A stretch of 64,000 bases of DNA from Flagellimonas aurea (GTDB lineage Bacteria > Bacteroidota > Bacteroidia > Flavobacteriales > Flavobacteriaceae): assembly GCF_017313785.1 (NCBI RefSeq), contig NZ_JAFLNL010000001.1, forward strand, positions 620,001 to 684,000, written 5' to 3'. The position numbers and the translations under genes are program-made. Each line of letters begins with the position of its first letter. Position 1 is the stretch's first letter. Of this stretch, positions 8,453 to 16,841 are shown one piece after another. The notes under the pieces are model-generated. The model did not search any database. It saw only the letters and a program-made list of their open reading frames with translations, and was not told the DNA's origin.

Positions 8453-10648
8453 ATGGATTACAGATTTCCTTTAGGGGCCAAGGAAGTGATCTTCACCATT
8501 TTACTTTCGCTTTTAAGCGGAGCCTCTATTCTTGCTCAGTCTGAAAATGCCAAAAAGCAGATTAGCTTTTCCTACGATCAAGCTAAAATCTCTTCGTTGA
8601 TTTCTGACATGGAAATGGAGCATGAGTCCAAACGTAAGAAAATAAGTGAGTTAGTCAAATCCAAAAGATTTAAGGCCACCGAGAACAAACCCAACGGTAC
8701 ACAGCTTGCACTAAAGGATATCGGCACCGATGGCACCCCATTATATTATACCACACTCAACGACCCGGCCTCAAAAACTTCCAGAGCATATACCCTATAC
8801 GATAAAGGCCTTTTGAATCTGGGACTTACCGGTACAGATATGGAAGTTGGCGTATGGGATTCCGGCGTGGCCCTATCGTCCCATCAAGAATTTGATACCC
8901 GGGCCAAAAATGTCGATAATGCAGACGAAATTAGCCTGCACGCCACTTTGGTTACGGGAAACTTAATTTCTGCTGGTGTTGAACCCAATGCAAAAGGGGT
9001 TGCCTATGGTGCCCAAGCCCTTACTCATGATTGGAGCAGGGATAAAATCGAAGTTGCGGAAGCCGCCGCCAATGGTATGCTCTTGAGCAACCATTCCTAT
9101 GGAATTTTGTCGGACAGAGTGCCCGATTGGTATTTTGGGGCCTATATTAAAGTGACCCAGGATTGGGACAAAATCATGTACAATGCACCATATTACCTGA
9201 TGGTGACCGCAGCGGGCAATGCCCGGACCTCCGGTGACAACGAAGCTCCAATTTATGGTAAAACCACTGATGGCTTTGACCTTCTGTTGGGCTTTACCAC
9301 TACTAAAAATGGATTGACGGTCGCAGGTGCCAATACAGAGATAGGGAGCAATGGAGAGCTAAAAAAAGCCACGGTAGCGGGATATAGTAGTTTTGGTCCT
9401 GTGGATGACGGCCGTGTAAAACCAGACCTTGCCGGTGATGGCGGAAACATACTTTCCACCAGTTCGGCCACCAATAGCAGTTATCAGGTTTCAGCAGGAA
9501 CTTCGATGGCGGCACCGGGAGTGACAGGATCATTGTTGTTGTTGCAGCAGTACCACGAAGAGCTTTTTGGCAGTTATATGAAAGCGGCGACCTTAAAGGG
9601 ACTTGCACTTCATACTGCTGATGATGTTGATGCCAAAGGACCGGATTACAAAATGGGCTGGGGAGTAATAAATGCCAAATCTGCGGCAGAAGTTCTTCAG
9701 CATAAAGATTATACCGCCTTAGTGAACGAAGAGAGCCTTTCAAACGGTGAAACCTATAGCATAACTGTAAATGCAATTGATGGTGCTCCATTGGTGGCTT
9801 CGATTTCTTGGACCGACCCAGAATCGGAGAATATAAACCGAGGCGGACTCAATAGTACTAACCCCGCTTTGGTGAACGATTTGGACATTAGGATCACCAA
9901 GAACGGTGAAACTTATTTCCCTTGGAAGTTGAACCCTGCAAAAGCAAACGATGTCGCCACCAAGGGCGACAATAAAGTTGACCCGTTTGAACGGGTTGAG
10001 GTAGACAATGCAAAAGGTGCCTACACCATTACAATTTCTCACAAGGGCAGCTTGAAGAACGGTTTTCAGGATTTTTCGCTGATAGTTTCAGGAGCACAGA
10101 TTTCCAATTGCTCTATCGGTATTCCTTCTGATGTTGCATTGGAAAATTCAACCAACGAGGGCACCACTATTACATGGGGAGAGGCAAAAGAAACATTGTT
10201 CGAGATTCAGTACAAGAGTATTGATACCGACAATTGGTCGAACGAATTGATTTGGGACAACAATTTTGAACTTACCGCTTTGGAAGCAGGGAAAGTGTAC
10301 GAGGCGCGTGTACGTTCCATCTGTACCGAAAATGCCGTTTCCGAATTTTCCGAAACCATCGAGTTTGAATTTAACGGCGAAGAAACCGTATTGATAGAGA
10401 ATACGCCCATGTTTGTACCCCAAGAATTGAATATCTCCATATTCCCAAATCCTGCTGTGGATTATCTAAATGTTGAAGCAGAACTATCCAAAGATGCAGA
10501 GTTCTCCATCGTGACCACTTCTGGCAATGTGATTAAAAAAGGAAAGACCGAGGGTTCCATCAATGTATCGTCGCTTTCTTCAGGACTGTATGTGTTGGTG
10601 GTTCAGGACTATTCCGGGATTAAAAGCACCAAGTTTTACAAGAACTAG
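8453..10648 (+). CDS. S8 subtilisin-like serine peptidase with T9SS sorting domain
   Basis: A 731-residue secreted protease. The signal peptide ends near residue 29 (ILAQ). The catalytic triad is visible as Asp136 in VGVWDSG, His163 in SLHATLVTGN and Ser351 in GTSMAAPGV; Asn256 in TAAGNA is the oxyanion residue. A jelly-roll-like region follows (about 420-550), then a fibronectin type III-like module (about 560-645). The last 75 residues form a type A sorting domain (ISIFPNPAVDYLNVEA ... LSSGLYVLVV ... TKFYKN) for type IX secretion. The protein is therefore expected on the cell surface or in the medium, degrading protein or peptides. It stands alone between a 150-bp gap and a long repeat-rich gap. 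Confidence 0.94.
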   Translation: MDYRFPLGAKEVIFTILLSLLSGASILAQSENAKKQISFSYDQAKISSLISDMEMEHESKRKKISELVKSKRFKATENKPNGTQLALKDIGTDGTPLYYTTLNDPASKTSRAYTLYDKGLLNLGLTGTDMEVGVWDSGVALSSHQEFDTRAKNVDNADEISLHATLVTGNLISAGVEPNAKGVAYGAQALTHDWSRDKIEVAEAAANGMLLSNHSYGILSDRVPDWYFGAYIKVTQDWDKIMYNAPYYLMVTAAGNARTSGDNEAPIYGKTTDGFDLLLGFTTTKNGLTVAGANTEIGSNGELKKATVAGYSSFGPVDDGRVKPDLAGDGGNILSTSSATNSSYQVSAGTSMAAPGVTGSLLLLQQYHEELFGSYMKAATLKGLALHTADDVDAKGPDYKMGWGVINAKSAAEVLQHKDYTALVNEESLSNGETYSITVNAIDGAPLVASISWTDPESENINRGGLNSTNPALVNDLDIRITKNGETYFPWKLNPAKANDVATKGDNKVDPFERVEVDNAKGAYTITISHKGSLKNGFQDFSLIVSGAQISNCSIGIPSDVALENSTNEGTTITWGEAKETLFEIQYKSIDTDNWSNELIWDNNFELTALEAGKVYEARVRSICTENAVSEFSETIEFEFNGEETVLIENTPMFVPQELNISIFPNPAVDYLNVEAELSKDAEFSIVTTSGNVIKKGKTEGSINVSSLSSGLYVLVVQDYSGIKSTKFYKN

Positions 10649-10840
10649 AACAAGTTTAAGTTCAAGTCTCAAGTCTCAATGCGAAGTTCAGTAGAATTAC
10701 GCAACCAACCATTGAACTTTTACCTTTTCTGCCTTTGACCCAAGTTCGCGATAATTCGTGAGATTCGTGTCTGGGGTTACGGGATAAGAATCAAGAAAAC
10801 AGAACCAGGGCATAGGACTTCTTGTTGGAGAGCAGGTTCT

Positions 10841-10928
10841 GTCATTTCGAAATGAGGTGCAGGGCACCGATCGGGAAATTTCCCTTGCCCTTCGCATCAC
10901 AAGATTTCTCACATCGGTTCGAAATGAC
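10841..10928. repeat. Palindromic GTCATTTCGAA...TTCGAAATGAC repeat
   Basis: GTCATTTCGAA at 10841-10851 pairs exactly with TTCGAAATGAC at 10918-10928. The interior holds GGGAAATTTCCC and AGATTTCTCAC, so the unit can fold into a branched hairpin. The same design recurs at 33135-33221. It resembles REP/BIME-like dispersed palindromes of enteric bacteria. Confidence 0.7.
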
Positions 10929-10984
10929 ACTCGGAACCTTTTACCCTTCACTTTTTCCCTTTGGCCAATTGCCCGTGCGATTCG

Positions 10985-11280
10985 TGTCGCTTCTACTACC
11001 TGCCCGTCCGGTAGGCGGGCGCTCAGCGACGGGGTTGTCATTCCTAGCGGAGCGAAATCTCAACCCACAGCCACTCATCGAAACGGACGATAACAGAACA
11101 GTCACTCTATTTTGTGAGCAGTTGAACGGGAACTTGCCACAAAAAATCGGAAAACAAGGGCTTTTATACCAAAATATTGAATTTGTATCGCTTTACACAA
11201 ATGTAAACCAACAGCTTTTCCACGTAAAATATCGACAACATGCGTGTCGCTGAGCGGAGTCGAAGCGACCGAGTTGTCAT
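10985..11280 (-). repeat. Dispersed intergenic repeat, copy B (inverted relative to copy A)
   Basis: On the minus strand this reads: ATGACAACTCG tail of a unit, palindrome GTCGCTTCGACTCCGC...GCGAC (11269-11246), core of about 215 bases, then a palindrome block containing CCTACCGGACGGGC (11030-10985). Core landmarks match copy A in the same order. The GC-rich CCGGACGG block sits after the core here but before it in copy A, so the palindromes look like shared borders between units, not parts of one fixed end. Confidence 0.8.
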
Positions 11281-11335
11281 ACAGAACGAAGCGACCATTT
11301 TCTCATTACCCAATACACACTACCGACATCCAAAA

Positions 11336-12049
11336 TCAAACCTTTTTGATTTCATCGTCCGACAGGAGCTCCTCATTTCGTAAGCGTAAAAAAACCTGTG
11401 CGGTGGTCACTACATCCAGTTCACAATAGTTGATGATTCGGTCGATGTCCTTTTCCTTGTAGAACACATCTTTTACCATACCGCCATCCATATCCTCTTT
11501 TGGGGAAGGGATGCCCAGTATATGCGCCAATAATTTGAGCGAGGTGTAATGTTTATAATCGCCGAACTTCCAAAGTTCCATGGTGTCCAGATGGGGTATT
11601 TCCCATGGCTTTTTTCCGAACAGGTCCAGCTTGTAGGGCAGATTTATGCCGTTTATGATCATTCTGCGGGCGATATAGGGGAAATCGAAATCTTTGCCAT
11701 TGTGGGCGCACAAAAGATGTTTTACGCCGCTAAAATAACCTGTCAGCAGTTGTTTGAACTCTTTCAGGATTTTAGTCTCGTCACCATAAAAGGAAGTGGT
11801 CCTAAATGTCCTTAGGTCTCCTTGTATTTTAAAATAGCCTACGGAGATGCAGACAATTTTGCCGAATTCGGCCCAAATGCCAGCCCGGTCATAAAATTCC
11901 TCGGGCGTGAACTCTTCTTTGCGCTGGTACTGTGTTTTTTGTTCCCATAATAGTTGGGCAGTTTCATCCAAATCGGTGAAATGTTGTTGTTGGGGTACGG
12001 TCTCGATATCCAAAAAAAGGATATGCTCCAGGTTAAGTTTATAAAGCAT
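11336..12049 (-). CDS. 3'-5' exonuclease, DEDDy (PolB-like) family
   Basis: A 237-residue predicted 3'-5' exonuclease of the ribonuclease H-like fold. The three exonuclease motifs are visible: Exo I FLDIETVP (Asp14, Glu16), Exo II HNGKDFDFP (Asp122) and Exo III YCELD (Tyr208, Asp212). The Tyr in the last motif places it in the DEDDy class, as in the stand-alone PolB-type exonuclease family. It probably removes nucleotides from DNA 3' ends. The ATG at 12049 is preferred over a TTG three codons upstream. It follows ogt by 9 bp on the same strand, so a shared transcript with a DNA-repair flavour is likely. Confidence 0.88.
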   Translation of the reverse strand: MLYKLNLEHILFLDIETVPQQQHFTDLDETAQLLWEQKTQYQRKEEFTPEEFYDRAGIWAEFGKIVCISVGYFKIQGDLRTFRTTSFYGDETKILKEFKQLLTGYFSGVKHLLCAHNGKDFDFPYIARRMIINGINLPYKLDLFGKKPWEIPHLDTMELWKFGDYKHYTSLKLLAHILGIPSPKEDMDGGMVKDVFYKEKDIDRIINYCELDVVTTAQVFLRLRNEELLSDDEIKKV

Positions 12050-12058
12050 GGTAGCCAA

Positions 12059-12529
12059 TTAAAAAAGAGTCGTCTGCTTTGCAGGACTCTCGTGTTCCAA
12101 TAACCATTTTTTTCTATGCAGTCCACCTGCATAGCCTGTGAGGTCTCCGTTGGTTCCAATTACACGGTGACAGGGAACCACAATCCAAAGTGGATTTTTG
12201 CCATTGGCCGAGGCTACTGCACGAATGGCCTTTACGTCACCGAGTTGTTTGGAAAGTTCCAAATAAGAAATGGTTTTTCCAAAAGGAATCTGTAACAAGG
12301 CATCCCAAACCTTTTTCTGAAAATCGGTGCCCGTTGGATTCAATTTAAGGTCAAATACCGTTCGGTCTCCATTAAAGTATTCTTCTAATTGGCTTACGGC
12401 ATCCATTAAAACCTCAGGAATTATACCATTTAGTTTTTTATCGTCCAAAACGGTAATCGAAGCAAGGCCCTTCTCATCACCTTTTAACTTTGCCGTTCCG
12501 ATAGGAGTTTGTATGTAAGCTATTTGCAT
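12059..12529 (-). CDS. ogt: Methylated-DNA--protein-cysteine methyltransferase
   Basis: A 156-residue suicide DNA-repair protein that removes alkyl groups from O6-alkylguanine onto its own cysteine. The acceptor is Cys120 in VVPCHRVIG. ASANGKNPLWIV just before it and FQKKVWDALLQIPFGKTISY (70-89, recognition-helix region) are typical. It is short, without an Ada regulatory domain, so it is the Ogt type. The ATG at 12529 overlaps the stop of the upstream CNNM gene as TGATG, which indicates translational coupling; a GTG one codon earlier is the alternative. An exonuclease gene follows 9 bp on. Confidence 0.96.
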   Translation of the reverse strand: MQIAYIQTPIGTAKLKGDEKGLASITVLDDKKLNGIIPEVLMDAVSQLEEYFNGDRTVFDLKLNPTGTDFQKKVWDALLQIPFGKTISYLELSKQLGDVKAIRAVASANGKNPLWIVVPCHRVIGTNGDLTGYAGGLHRKKWLLEHESPAKQTTLF

Positions 12530-13650
12530 CACTCTAATTCATCTTCACCTTCAATAATTCCCAATCGCTTTGCTCTGGCGTGCCAGTTTTTTCTTGCCAA
12601 CTTTTGGAGGTCTTCCACGTTGTCACTTTCATCCATGATCTCAAAACCGAGCAAGGTTTCGATGACATCTTCCATAGTCACGATACCACTAACCGAACCA
12701 TATTCATCGACCACCAAGGAAATGTGTTCTCTTTTCTGGACAAACTTTTTAAAAAGGTCGTTGATGGATTTGCTACGGTTGGTCACCAATAATTCCCTTC
12801 GTATGGTGGCCAGGGTTTCATTTCCTTTTTTATTGATGATGGCCTCCAACAATTCGTCCTTTAAGAAGAAGCCAGTAATATTGTCCATACGATCTTTGTA
12901 CAACGGTATCCTAGAAAACCGCAAGGGGCGGTTTTTTTCAAAAAATTGCTTTATCGGGGTGTCCTCGGACGCTACTTTCATAACGGTCCTGGGGGTCATC
13001 ACATCGCGAGCCAAAATCTCATCAAAATAGAGCAGGTTCTTGATCATCTTGGATTCCGATTCCTTGAAAACACCTTCTTCGTGGGCGATTTCCGTCATCG
13101 CGCTAAAATCTTCACGGCTCAATACGCTTCCATGTTCCCCTTTGGCGCCCACAAGTTTGGTAAAGAGCTGCAATAGCCATAACAGTCCCGTCCATTTTAG
13201 GACGAATACCATAATGTTCAATGCTTTGCCTGTAAAGTTGGCCAATTGCTTCCAAAAAGTGGCCCCTATCGTCTTTGGTATGATCTCTGAAGCAACCAGG
13301 ATCAATATCGTCATTAGGGTAGATACGATTCCGACCATAAGGTCTTCCGTTAATGTAAATCCGAATATGGTGCGCTCTGTGGCGCCATACATTTCTGCAT
13401 AGGCCACTTTTGCCTGCACCCCGACCAAAATTGCTCCAACGGTATGGGCAATGGTATTTAACGTGAGAATGGCTATCAACGGCTTGTCCACATCCTTTTT
13501 AAGGGTTTCCAAGGTGGCCGCATAATCTTTCCCTTCTTGTTTTTTTACATTGATAAAGGTGGGTGTGATACTTAACAGCACCGCCTCCAATATGGAGCAC
13601 AGAAACGAAAAGAATATGGAAATAAGGGCATAAAATAGTAGTAGTCCCAT
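12529..13650 (-). CDS. CNNM/CorC-like transmembrane protein with CBS pair
   Basis: A 373-residue inner-membrane protein of the CNNM (DUF21) family, often linked to magnesium or cobalt homeostasis. Residues 1 to about 160 form the DUF21 domain with four hydrophobic segments and the signature SEIIPKTIGA. Residues about 200-325 are a CBS pair (ARDVMTPRTVMKV, FSRIPLYKDRMDNITGFFLK, LVVDEYGSVSGIVTMEDVIE). The C-terminal CorC/HlyC domain found in many relatives is missing; the protein ends after a charged tail (ARAKRLGIIEGEDELE). This sets it apart from GldE-type proteins. It is coupled to ogt by a one-base stop/start overlap and lies 40 bp after the serine hydrolase gene. Confidence 0.9.
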   Translation of the reverse strand: MGLLLFYALISIFFSFLCSILEAVLLSITPTFINVKKQEGKDYAATLETLKKDVDKPLIAILTLNTIAHTVGAILVGVQAKVAYAEMYGATERTIFGFTLTEDLMVGIVSTLMTILILVASEIIPKTIGATFWKQLANFTGKALNIMVFVLKWTGLLWLLQLFTKLVGAKGEHGSVLSREDFSAMTEIAHEEGVFKESESKMIKNLLYFDEILARDVMTPRTVMKVASEDTPIKQFFEKNRPLRFSRIPLYKDRMDNITGFFLKDELLEAIINKKGNETLATIRRELLVTNRSKSINDLFKKFVQKREHISLVVDEYGSVSGIVTMEDVIETLLGFEIMDESDNVEDLQKLARKNWHARAKRLGIIEGEDELE

Positions 13651-13690
13651 AGAATGGCAGAATCTTTAGTACCAAGATAGGGAATAGGAA

Positions 13691-14998
13691 TTAATTTTGA
13701 ATGTTTAATGCTTCCGCTTTGTAAAAAACATCCTGAAGGGCCTGTCGAATATCCAAACTATAGAGTTTTCTGTGGTCGCGCGAAGGATATACCCGATTGG
13801 ATAGGAAAATAAACGTCAAATTTTTTACGGGGTCTGCCCAAACAAAGGTGCCTGTAAACCCAGAATGCCCAAAACTTTCGGGTGAAGCCAAAGGGGAGGG
13901 GTACGCTTCTTCCAAAGGGAGTTCCGAATTGTTCAAAAGAGGTTTGTCAAAACCTAATCCTCTATAATTTTCATTTTCAGGATATTGGACCGTTGTAAAT
14001 TCCTTTACGGTTTCAGCTGAAATGAGTTGTTTGCCGTCGACGCTCCCATAATTTTGATAGAAAAGCATCAGTTTGGCCAAGTCATCTGCCGTACCGAATA
14101 ATCCCGCATTGCCCGAAACACCTCCTTTGAGGGATGCATTTTCATCGTGCACCCATCCTTTGACCAAGGTTTTCCTGAAGAGTGAATCCACTTCGGTAGG
14201 GACAATGGCATTTACGTAGTTGTTTTCCTTGGGAAGATATCCGAGGGTATGGCAACCTAAAGGTTGATAGAAGTTTTCATCCAAATAGGTTTGATAATCC
14301 ATTCCTGTGAGTTGCTCTATCAAACTGGGAAAAATAAGAAACGTAAGCCCTGAATATTTGTATTTCTTTTCATCCGAAACTTTGGACCGATCGATGATTC
14401 GGTTCATTTTCCTTTCAAAACGATCGTTGATGTAAAGCCCATCATACACTTGTCCTTGAAATCGTTTATCCGATGCATTGTGGACAAATCTGCTTTTGAT
14501 CTTGCCGTTCTTTCGAAGTACTTTTTGTAAAAATACGATGTAGGGCACCAAACCAGCTTGATGCGCCAAAATCTCCCGAAGGGTAAGGTCTTTTTTGTCT
14601 TTTCGATGCTGCCAAGGTTCCCAATAGGTACTAAAAGGTTTGTCCAGATCAAGTTTGCCCTCGTCCACCAACTTCATCAAAGCGGGAAGCGGCCCTGATA
14701 TTTTCGTTACGGAGGCCAAATCATACATATCGTTCAACGCGACGGGTTGAATGTTGTCGTAGGTGTGGAAACCGTATGCTTTATGGAAAATAACGGTATC
14801 GTTCTTGGCTACCAATAGCTGTGCTCCTGGAAATGCCAGACTATCGATGCCCATTTCCATAATGGAATCCACTTTTTGGTCGATGAAAGCTTCGTCGAAC
14901 CCTAAATTGGAGGGAAGGGCATGGATGAGCTCTCGTTGGGCAAACCCCGAAGGCATCACTAAAGTGATGAAGAAAAATGAAACTGCTAGTTTTTTCAT
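13691..14998 (-). CDS. Serine hydrolase, class C beta-lactamase/PBP-like
   Basis: A 435-residue exported protein with signal peptide MKKLAVSFFFITLVMPSGFA. It has the serine beta-lactamase-like fold: Ser96-x-x-Lys99 in ASVTKI (nucleophile and general base), a YSG triad member in KYKYSGLTF near residue 220, and FGHSGFTG near residue 375 as the third box (HxG instead of KTG). Such proteins are usually esterases or peptidases on cell-wall fragments or D-amino peptides, seldom antibiotic-resistance enzymes. It lies 13 bp after hemB on the same strand and is probably transcribed with the heme genes, though no functional tie is apparent. Confidence 0.88.
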   Translation of the reverse strand: MKKLAVSFFFITLVMPSGFAQRELIHALPSNLGFDEAFIDQKVDSIMEMGIDSLAFPGAQLLVAKNDTVIFHKAYGFHTYDNIQPVALNDMYDLASVTKISGPLPALMKLVDEGKLDLDKPFSTYWEPWQHRKDKKDLTLREILAHQAGLVPYIVFLQKVLRKNGKIKSRFVHNASDKRFQGQVYDGLYINDRFERKMNRIIDRSKVSDEKKYKYSGLTFLIFPSLIEQLTGMDYQTYLDENFYQPLGCHTLGYLPKENNYVNAIVPTEVDSLFRKTLVKGWVHDENASLKGGVSGNAGLFGTADDLAKLMLFYQNYGSVDGKQLISAETVKEFTTVQYPENENYRGLGFDKPLLNNSELPLEEAYPSPLASPESFGHSGFTGTFVWADPVKNLTFIFLSNRVYPSRDHRKLYSLDIRQALQDVFYKAEALNIQN

Positions 14999-15011
14999 TC
15001 TGGTTTAAGGT

Positions 15012-16001
15012 TTATCCCAAAGTACGGATAAAATCTTTCGCAAAATAACTGGCAATAATATCAGCGCCAGCTCTCTTAATGGCGGTCAATTGTTCCAACA
15101 TTACGGCATCGTGGTCCAACCAACCTTTTTCGGCAGCAGCTTTGACCATCGCATACTCGCCAGAAACTTGATATACGGCAATGGGTACTTCGACCTCATT
15201 TTTGATTTCCCGAACAATGTCCAAATAGCACAATCCAGGTTTAACCATCACAATATCGGCCCCTTCGTCAATATCCATTTGGGTTTCCTTGATGGCTTCA
15301 TACCGATTGGCATAATCCATTTGATATGTTTTTTTGTCCTTGGGCACATTGGCAATATCAACAGGTGCAGAATCCAGGGCATCACGGAAGGGTCCATAAA
15401 GTGCACTGGCATACTTGGCGGAATAGGCCATAATTCCCGTGTTGATGAATCCTTCATCTTCCAAAGTTTCGCGAATGGTCAATATTCTGCCGTCCATCAT
15501 ATCGCTGGGCGCTACAAAATCGGCTCCTGCCTTGGCGTGGGATACGCTCATTTCTGCCAGTACTTCCGCGGTTTCATCGTTCAGGATTTGCCCTTCGGCC
15601 ACAATGCCATCATGGCCATAGGAAGAAAATGGATCAAGCGCCACATCGGTCATCACCAACATCTGTGGACAGGCATTTTTTACGGTTTTTATAGCGCGCT
15701 GCATCAACCCATTGGGATTGAGTGCCTCGGTTCCCTTATTGTCCTTGAGTTTGTCATCGACCTTCACAAAAAGAAGTACGGAACACAATCCCATTTTCCA
15801 TAGTTCTTTCACTTCTTTTTCTAAATGGTCCAAACTCAACCTAAAGTAGTTGGGCATCGATGGAATTTCTTCTTTGATTCCCTTTCCTTCGGTCACAAAC
15901 AAGGGTACCAAAAAGTCGTCTGGGGCCAAGGTGGTTTCCCGAACCAATCTTCTGATGGATTCGGATGCGCGGAGTCTTCGGTTTCGTATGAGTGGGTACA
16001 T
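15012..16001 (-). CDS. hemB: Porphobilinogen synthase (ALA dehydratase)
   Basis: Condenses two 5-aminolevulinate molecules to porphobilinogen, the second common heme step. Length (329 residues) is standard. The two active-site lysines are visible in MAYSAKYASA and IVMVKPGLCY. The metal region reads DVALDPFSSYGHDG: the three zinc cysteines of the E. coli/human type are replaced by Asp/Ser residues, so this should be a magnesium-type enzyme like those of plants. It ends 13 bp before the serine hydrolase gene and starts 23 bp after the PhzF-like gene, inside the long minus-strand heme block. Confidence 0.97.
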   Translation of the reverse strand: MYPLIRNRRLRASESIRRLVRETTLAPDDFLVPLFVTEGKGIKEEIPSMPNYFRLSLDHLEKEVKELWKMGLCSVLLFVKVDDKLKDNKGTEALNPNGLMQRAIKTVKNACPQMLVMTDVALDPFSSYGHDGIVAEGQILNDETAEVLAEMSVSHAKAGADFVAPSDMMDGRILTIRETLEDEGFINTGIMAYSAKYASALYGPFRDALDSAPVDIANVPKDKKTYQMDYANRYEAIKETQMDIDEGADIVMVKPGLCYLDIVREIKNEVEVPIAVYQVSGEYAMVKAAAEKGWLDHDAVMLEQLTAIKRAGADIIASYFAKDFIRTLG

Positions 16002-16024
16002 GGTTTTAGTTTTTAGTTGTTTTC

Positions 16025-16813
16025 TCAGATATCAATCTCTCCAGTTAAATAAAGCACGGCCTTACCCGAAATTTTAACGCGTTCGCCCAAATATTCGCAG
16101 ACCAAATCGCCTCCACGCTTGGAAAGTTGTTTGGCCGACATTTTGGTTTTGTCCAAAACCTCGGCCCAATACGGCGATAATGAGGTGTGGGCGGAACCTG
16201 TAACGGGGTCTTCGGGAATACCACAGGCCGGAGCAAAAAAACGCGAAACAAAATCCACTTCGTCCCCTGGTGCGGTAACGATAACCCCGCGAATATCCAA
16301 TTGCGCCAACAAATGATGGTTGGGTTCAATGGCCTCTATTTCTTTTTGGGAGCGGTAGACCATCATATAGTCTGTTTTGCCCTTCAAGGTTTTTAGTGGA
16401 ACTTGACCGATAGCGTTGTCCAACTCCTCAATATTCTGAATGGCAATGAGGTTGTCCGAAGGGAAATCCATGGTCAACCAACCATTGTTTGCTTTGTTTA
16501 CGGTCAAATTTCCGCTTCGCCCTGAATAAAACTGAACGGTATTTTTTTTAAGTTCGTAAAAGTGGAACAGTACAAAAGCGGTTGCCAAAGTAGCATGTCC
16601 GCATAGGTCCACTTCCACTTCGGCGGTGAACCATCGTATCTCGTAAAGCTCGTCCTTTTTGACGGCAAAGGCGGTTTCGGCCAAGTTGTTCTCCTGTGCA
16701 ATTTTTTGCATCAACTCTGGATTCAGCCATGAATCCAAAATACAGACTGCGGCAGGGTTTCCGCCAAAGGTCTGGTTGGTGAACGCGTCTATTTGATAAA
16801 TTTTCTGTCTCAT
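16025..16813 (-). CDS. PhzF family isomerase-like protein
   Basis: A 262-residue cytoplasmic protein of the PhzF/diaminopimelate-epimerase-like fold. The family's catalytic glutamate is in NNLAETAF (Glu46), and FGGNPAAVC, VDLCGHATLA and the C-terminal half's GIPEDPVTGSAHTSL are all present, so both repeats of the fold are intact. Single-copy members outside phenazine operons are generally uncharacterised isomerases. Here it sits between hemB and hemF with gaps of 23 and 28 bp, so it is co-transcribed with heme genes. Any role in tetrapyrrole metabolism is speculative. Confidence 0.9.
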   Translation of the reverse strand: MRQKIYQIDAFTNQTFGGNPAAVCILDSWLNPELMQKIAQENNLAETAFAVKKDELYEIRWFTAEVEVDLCGHATLATAFVLFHFYELKKNTVQFYSGRSGNLTVNKANNGWLTMDFPSDNLIAIQNIEELDNAIGQVPLKTLKGKTDYMMVYRSQKEIEAIEPNHHLLAQLDIRGVIVTAPGDEVDFVSRFFAPACGIPEDPVTGSAHTSLSPYWAEVLDKTKMSAKQLSKRGGDLVCEYLGERVKISGKAVLYLTGEIDI

Positions 16814-16841
16814 GGGTTCGGTTTCAGGACAAAGCTACGGA

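Larger units (their letters stand above)
10649..11335. other. Repeat-rich intergenic region (no gene)
   Basis: A 687-bp gap between the convergent subtilase and exonuclease genes. It begins with simple CAAGTCT direct repeats (about 10669-10685), followed by an inverted repeat of the GTCATTTCGAA type (10841-10928) and then copy B of the dispersed element (10985-11280). Several open frames cross it, but none has a recognisable domain and all run through the repeats, so no gene is called. I found no convincing terminator for the subtilase here. Confidence 0.75.

Noticed and set aside
10822..11253. 143-codon and overlapping frames in the 10.7-11.3 kb gap
   Set aside because: They consist of palindromic repeat sequence (translations such as ATELSY recur for that reason) and have no promoter or domain.
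13691..14998. Antibiotic-resistance beta-lactamase
   Set aside because: The fold matches class C-like hydrolases, but the third box is HSG instead of KTG and the context is housekeeping, so an esterase or peptidase is more likely.
15090..15803. 237-codon frame antisense to hemB
   Set aside because: It is a shadow of a well-conserved gene; the translation shows no family features.
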